Shown piece after piece: positions 6,154-8,190 of a stretch of DNA of 8,190 nucleotides. This DNA is from an uncultured bacterium (GTDB taxonomy: Bacteria; Bdellovibrionota_C; UBA2361; SZUA-149; CALKYB01): contig CALKYB010000226.1 in the NCBI GenBank assembly GCA_938003565.1, positions 1 to 8,190 on the forward strand, given 5' to 3'. Below the pieces are notes generated by a model. The model was given only the letters and a program-made list of their open reading frames with translations. It ran no database searches and was not told where the DNA came from. The position numbers and the translations under genes are program-made. Each line of letters starts with the position of its first letter. Position 1 is the first letter of the stretch.

Positions 6154-6181
6154 TTGGTTCTTTCTCATTTCGGTATATAAG
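6154..6181 (+). promoter_or_regulatory. Weak promoter candidate for unknown gene at 6242
   Basis: TTGGTT (6154-6159) and TATAAG (6176-6181) are separated by 16 bases; TATAAG matches the -10 consensus at 5 of 6 positions, the -35 is poor. Transcription from here would give a leader of about 50-55 bases carrying the AT-rich inverted repeat 6200-6215. The earlier hairpins of the gap would lie outside this transcript. Confidence 0.33.
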
Positions 6182-6241
6182 AGTAACGGATTTCTTATCA
6201 TTTAATTTTTTAAATTATATGATGAGAACCTGGAGAAGGTT

Positions 6242-6685
6242 ATGAACAATCTCGCTAAGCACAGGACAGGGTGGGAGGCTCAACGACATGTAGAGACTCT
6301 TAGAGAACTTGTAAGTCTCACAGATTTACAAGTGACTGTTAAGTTAAATAACGCTCAACTCTTAGGACGCTCGAAGACGATGATTAGTCAACTTGCACAC
6401 ATAACTCCTAGGGACTTGAGACAACGTGTGAGAGAAATTGATAGTCTCAAAATATCCCTAGTAGCTACGATCGACTCTTTATCAGAAGACTACCAAAATA
6501 AGGAAGAAGTGGGGCAAACAATCAGCTTGGTCGCTGATTTGGCAGTAAAACTCCATTTGACTTCGACTTCCCTTCAGGGGGACAGAAGACCCAATCTTTC
6601 TGGTAAGGATACTCTTCGCGAGTTCTTTGAGCCTCTCATCGATACTCTCAATACTGTTATTAAACATTTAGAACAAAACGGTTAA
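6242..6685 (+). CDS. Helical protein of unknown function, 147 residues
   Basis: I do not recognise this protein. It has no signal peptide and no membrane segment, so it should be cytoplasmic. The composition is rich in Leu, Thr, Ser, Arg, Lys and Glu without cysteine, and the pattern of hydrophobic residues suggests several amphipathic helices (about 10-35, 60-85, 90-112, 122-144), compatible with a helical bundle or a small protein-binding adaptor. No helix-turn-helix, zinc ligand or catalytic motif is visible. The start is well supported: GGAG (6232-6235) lies 6 bases and AAGG (6236-6239) 2 bases before the ATG, and a short in-frame leader reading ends in an ATGA overlap with it. It is separated by 226 bases from the following glycosyltransferase gene and by a structured gap from the GH12 gene, so it is probably its own transcription unit. 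Confidence 0.75.
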   Translation: MNNLAKHRTGWEAQRHVETLRELVSLTDLQVTVKLNNAQLLGRSKTMISQLAHITPRDLRQRVREIDSLKISLVATIDSLSEDYQNKEEVGQTISLVADLAVKLHLTSTSLQGDRRPNLSGKDTLREFFEPLIDTLNTVIKHLEQNG

Positions 6686-6836
6686 AAAACTGTTAACAAA
6701 TAGGTTTTTCCAGATCTCATCCTAATTGATCCCCTACTATTGATCGCCAACTATCTTACAACAAAAAAAAACTGCCTCGCAGATTACTGATAGCGAATAC
6801 CCTAGAATCCTTCAGCTAACTTACACCCAATAGAAC

Positions 6837-6865
6837 TTGAGCTATTGCCTAGCATTGGGCATTAT
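6837..6865 (+). promoter_or_regulatory. Promoter candidate for glycosyltransferase, with operator-like dyad
   Basis: TTGAGC (6837-6842) and CATTAT (6860-6865) are 17 bases apart, each a 4/6 match to sigma-70 hexamers. The leader to the ATG at 6912 would be about 40 bases. CCCAAT (6826-6831) and ATTGGG (6854-6859) form an inverted repeat that brackets the -35 and abuts the -10; CAATAG-N8-CTATTG (6828-6847) is a second dyad sharing the left arm. The rest of the 6686-6911 gap shows nothing else convincing. Confidence 0.33.
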
Positions 6866-6911
6866 CAAATCTCCCAACCAGTTTCAAATCGACATTGCGG
6901 GCACAACGGAT

Positions 6912-8190
6912 ATGCAAAGCAAAGCTAAAATTTTTCTGTTTGGATTTTCGATACTCTTAACTTCGCTCTACCTCTTTTTTCTTAACCCCTATCCAGACTA
7001 TAGAGTAGATCAAAGCAATGATTGTTTTTACTATATCAGACTTGCTAAAAGTATTTTACTTGATGGCAGCTACCCCACTAAACACTTTCTACCCGGCTTT
7101 CCCTTGCTCCTTTCAGTGTGGCTTCGTTTTACAGATCTAGACTTTCAACTTCTCAAGTTATTGACCGTGGGTACTAGTTTCTTAACCCTAGGCTTTTTCT
7201 ACCTCTATCTACGAAACTCCATCGATCGCAAATCAGCCGCTGCTCTAGCCATACTGCTAGCTGTCAATCCAATATATTTTGATTATTCCCATAGAATAAT
7301 GAGTGAGGTTCCCTACCTACTGTTTTTTCTAACTAGCCTTTGGCTTAGCGAAAAAATTTCTAAGCGTTTGGTCTCACCCAGCTCCAACAGCAACGTTCTA
7401 CCACTCTCCCTACTCCTGACATTACTATCCTCAATTACTGTTTTATTTAGAGGCAACGGACTTGTCCTAATCCCAGCTTTTGCTCTAGCCGGCAGCAGCC
7501 TCTGGATTCGGGGAAGAAAATTTTCTACCAACCCTCAGCTACATGCTCTAGTTGCGATCTTACTAGTTTTCGGCACTTGGACGCTTTTTAGTGCCAACAA
7601 ACAATTTGAAGGATCACACAATGTAACCTATCTCTCAGAAATCCTTTCTAAGGACACAATCCAACTAGCGAAAGCTGGAGGGTTTGAGAATGGAGGCAAG
7701 AAGGCATCGATAGGTGAATTTCTGATGAGAGTTAGGGAGAACGTTGTTTGGCATATTCCCTACACAATTTGCGGTTTTATTATCCCAGGATTGGAAAATC
7801 TCAAGCGAATAGGAGTTCCCTACATCGGCTTTTTCATAGCTCTAAGTTTCATCGGAGTAGTTGTTGTCGGATTTTTCGAAATGCTAAAAAAATCTCCTCA
7901 AGGAGCTACTTGCCTACTGGCAGGACTAACACTTATAGCAGTTTACCCCACTGGTGGATCTTCTCGCATGATGCTTCCAATTGCGCCCTTGATGATCTTC
8001 GCCAGTGGTCTTGGGATTTACAAACTTTCCCCCAAATTTATAAGCACATGGATGAGCATAGCGGCCATTTTAGGTCTAATTCTCTGCACTCAAATCGGAT
8101 TTAATTTAAGAAATCAACCATTCAAAGACCCTTCTTTTGGAAATCTTTTAGAATTGATTGAAGATGATATCTCCCTAACCAGTAAGAATG
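6912..8190 (+). CDS. GT-C (GT39/ArnT-like) membrane glycosyltransferase, 5' part
   Basis: The frame from ATG 6912 is open for 426 codons and runs off the right edge, so the C-terminus is missing. The translation is strongly hydrophobic with roughly nine or ten membrane helices, beginning at residues 6-24. It fits GT-C fold glycosyltransferases of the PMT/GT39/ArnT kind, which transfer sugars from polyprenyl-phosphate donors on the periplasmic face. Supporting features: the first loop DQSNDCFYYIRLA (33-45) with Asp37 in the usual acidic position; the PGFPLLLS motif (61-68); NPIYFDYSHRIMSEVPYLLF (119-138), where SEVPY is the family's second loop signature; and a late YPTGGSSRMMLPIAPL (345-360), like the family's R-x-x-LP-P element. 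The ATG has no clear ribosome binding site; upstream TTG codons in frame (6855, 6837) would add a non-membrane extension and are not preferred. Acceptor (lipid A, protein or glycan) cannot be told. Confidence 0.87.
   Translation, partial: MQSKAKIFLFGFSILLTSLYLFFLNPYPDYRVDQSNDCFYYIRLAKSILLDGSYPTKHFLPGFPLLLSVWLRFTDLDFQLLKLLTVGTSFLTLGFFYLYLRNSIDRKSAAALAILLAVNPIYFDYSHRIMSEVPYLLFFLTSLWLSEKISKRLVSPSSNSNVLPLSLLLTLLSSITVLFRGNGLVLIPAFALAGSSLWIRGRKFSTNPQLHALVAILLVFGTWTLFSANKQFEGSHNVTYLSEILSKDTIQLAKAGGFENGGKKASIGEFLMRVRENVVWHIPYTICGFIIPGLENLKRIGVPYIGFFIALSFIGVVVVGFFEMLKKSPQGATCLLAGLTLIAVYPTGGSSRMMLPIAPLMIFASGLGIYKLSPKFISTWMSIAAILGLILCTQIGFNLRNQPFKDPSFGNLLELIEDDISLTSKN

Larger units (their letters stand above)
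5872..6241. other. Structured 370-base gap between GH12 and unknown gene
   Basis: No gene is seen here. The gap is unusually rich in inverted repeats: GGGA-GCAAG-TCCC (5877-5889), a 12-bp stem with a 2-base bulge (5907-5950), the palindrome GGGATCCC (5948-5955), a two-part stem (5986-6039), a 9-bp stem with one bulged base (6077-6111), and ATTTAA-TTTT-TTAAAT (6200-6215). None ends in a T-run, so none is a standard terminator. The region may hold the GH12 transcript's 3' end, an unrecognised structured RNA, or the leader of the downstream gene. Confidence 0.55.

Noticed and set aside
6681..6697. GTTAA/TTAAC inverted repeat at the end of the 6242 gene
   Set aside because: It is a 5-bp AT-rich stem with no adjacent T-run, so it is not a convincing terminator.
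6763..6782. CTGC-GAG-GCAG followed by T9 on the minus strand, terminator-like
   Set aside because: The stem is only 4 bp with a 3-base loop, and no leftward gene lies to its right within the window to be terminated.
5444..7531. Minus-strand open frames at 5444-5626, 6482-6667 and 7313-7531
   Set aside because: They lie opposite the GH12, unknown-protein and glycosyltransferase genes and lack any start signal or domain.
7748..8104. Plus-strand open frame of 118 codons
   Set aside because: It is out of frame inside the glycosyltransferase gene, whose own frame is open throughout and carries membrane helices and family motifs.

Overview
The window looks like chromosomal DNA of a Gram-negative bacterium. 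It encodes an inner-membrane PqiA-type protein, a lipoprotein with a canonical lipobox, an SPFH/prohibitin-type membrane protein, and an exported family 12 glycoside hydrolase that suggests a plant- or algal-polysaccharide degrader. The base composition is moderately AT-rich and several genes have weak or no Shine-Dalgarno sequence. The phylum cannot be fixed from this sequence. No rRNA, tRNA, CRISPR array, transposase or phage gene was seen.

Left half, minus strand (about 4620 down to 99): five genes point left, in transcription order SPFH/prohibitin-type protein, membrane-anchored C2-like protein, small PqiA-family membrane protein, coiled-coil lipoprotein, and a YjgR-type (HerA/DUF853) ATPase. 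A terminator-like hairpin follows the SPFH gene. The C2-like and PqiA-like genes look like a coupled pair. The lipoprotein and the ATPase lie 46 bp apart and may share a promoter. All but the ATPase are predicted envelope proteins, which suggests a loose membrane-homeostasis neighbourhood, though this is inference. A 96-base open frame on the plus strand at the left edge may be the tail of a convergent gene.

The most notable observation is a run of eight G (minus strand, 3090-3097) just before the stop codon of the C2-like gene. Reading the same sequence with one G fewer replaces the last five residues with a longer strand-like tail. That longer frame stops in a perfect 4-base ATGA overlap with the start of the PqiA-like gene. 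The tract is therefore either an indel (sequencing error or recent mutation) or a slippery contingency switch linking the two genes.

Right half, plus strand (about 4999 to the edge): a GH12 endoglucanase/xyloglucanase with signal peptide and both catalytic glutamates, a 370-base gap rich in inverted repeats, a 147-residue helical protein of unknown function, and the 5' 426 codons of a multi-membrane GT-C (GT39/ArnT-like) glycosyltransferase that runs off the right edge. A divergent gap of about 380 bases (4618-4998) separates the two halves and probably holds the promoters of the SPFH and GH12 genes.
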